NCBI GenBank assembly: GCA_964030475.1
Contig: CAXIPT010000009.1
Coordinates: 3,955,767-4,019,766 of the forward strand
Direction of reading: 5' to 3'
DNA: 64,000 bases
Source: Tethya wilhelma
Lineage: Eukaryota; Porifera; Demospongiae; Tethyida; Tethyidae
The notes under the pieces were generated by a model, which worked only from the letters and a program-made list of their open reading frames with translations, had not been told where the DNA came from and ran no database searches. The position numbers were made by a program, and so were the translations under genes. How positions within the stretch are numbered: position 1 is the first letter of the stretch; the number at the start of each line of letters is the position of its first letter. This document shows, one piece after another, positions 63,587 through 64,000 of the stretch.

Positions 63587-64000
63587 CTAGTTAATATATA
63601 AAATGTTTTGCATACATGCACAAGTAGTTTACCAATCAGGTTTGTAAACTGTGTGAAGCATTCACGAAAGTATGAGACACATTGGACTATATTTGTAGGC
63701 TGTCTTATATGACTAGCTGAATTGATAAAATCATACACTTTTCATGCAAAAAGCAGCTATACTATAGAAGCTTAATTCATCTTCTGTCAATAGATTAGTT
63801 GTTCTTATGTGTATTCTCAGTTAGAACACCATAAAATACTTTCTCAGCCTGACCCTTCTTAAGCGTAATTATGACAAAACTTACCATGCACTCAATCATT
63901 ACACTGAGATGAATAGCAAAATTTGGACCACATTTTAAAGTCATTAATTTATTTTTTAAAGCTACCTATACTACATAGTGGGAAAGTTTTGCAGTGTCTA

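Noticed and set aside
1..64000. tRNA, rRNA or other structural RNA genes
   Set aside because: No convincing cloverleaf or rRNA core was found by eye. The R2 repeat has a weak B-box-like 'gcctcgaagc' but not enough to call it tRNA-derived. A tRNAscan run would decide.

Overview
The window reads as metazoan nuclear DNA. It is AT-rich, has short GT-AG introns that are mostly phase 1, and carries extracellular animal modules (SRCR, EGF, sushi/CCP, Ig, NIDO, GCC2/GCC3) and a very dense load of transposable elements. The module mix, and the multi-pass C-terminal membrane module of the left-hand gene, suggest a demosponge such as Amphimedon. That is an inference from the kinds of genes seen, not from a species marker. 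Scattered single N bases and one 19-base N gap (59102-59120) show a draft assembly.

Left part (3.5-29.4 kb, minus strand): one very large modular membrane-protein gene can be traced over about 20 exons. In transcript order it encodes a NIDO segment, three short EGF repeats, six EGF/calcium-binding-type EGF repeats, two CCP modules, an EGF joined to a large unrecognised ectodomain, a 3.5-kb exon with coiled coils and two Ig domains, a GCC2/GCC3 cysteine module, several HYR/bacterial-Ig-like modules, and a multi-pass membrane C-terminus. Its 5' end is not visible. Its introns hold a decayed Tc1-type transposase, gypsy and other retroelement remnants, and two TTAA-flanked elements that share one target site.

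Middle part (29.5-53.3 kb): a transposon graveyard. It contains a 5'-truncated Ty3/gypsy element with an open RT-RNaseH-integrase frame and its 3' LTR, a KDZ-type transposase remnant, a 1.6-kb foldback element with about 450-bp inverted arms, several MITEs, a near-complete hAT element with a frameshifted transposase, a decayed intron-bearing transposase-like gene, a DIRS-like gag remnant, and an integrase/Ulp1 protease/PHD-finger remnant.

The most striking structural feature is a 1,016-bp segment, with one mismatch found by eye, present in inverted orientation at 5817-6832 and 37395-38410. It carries two exons of the large gene. On the plus strand the second copy splices in phase to an exon at 41626 that completes the half domain which the minus-strand gene leaves unfinished. 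This points to an inversion (real, polymorphic or an assembly error) of the 30.6 kb between the arms.

Right part (57.4-63.6 kb, minus strand): a second receptor-like gene with five SRCR domains, each split over two exons, then a stalk exon and a single transmembrane exon. It continues upstream past the window edge. No rRNA, tRNA, CRISPR array or prokaryotic operon was recognised.
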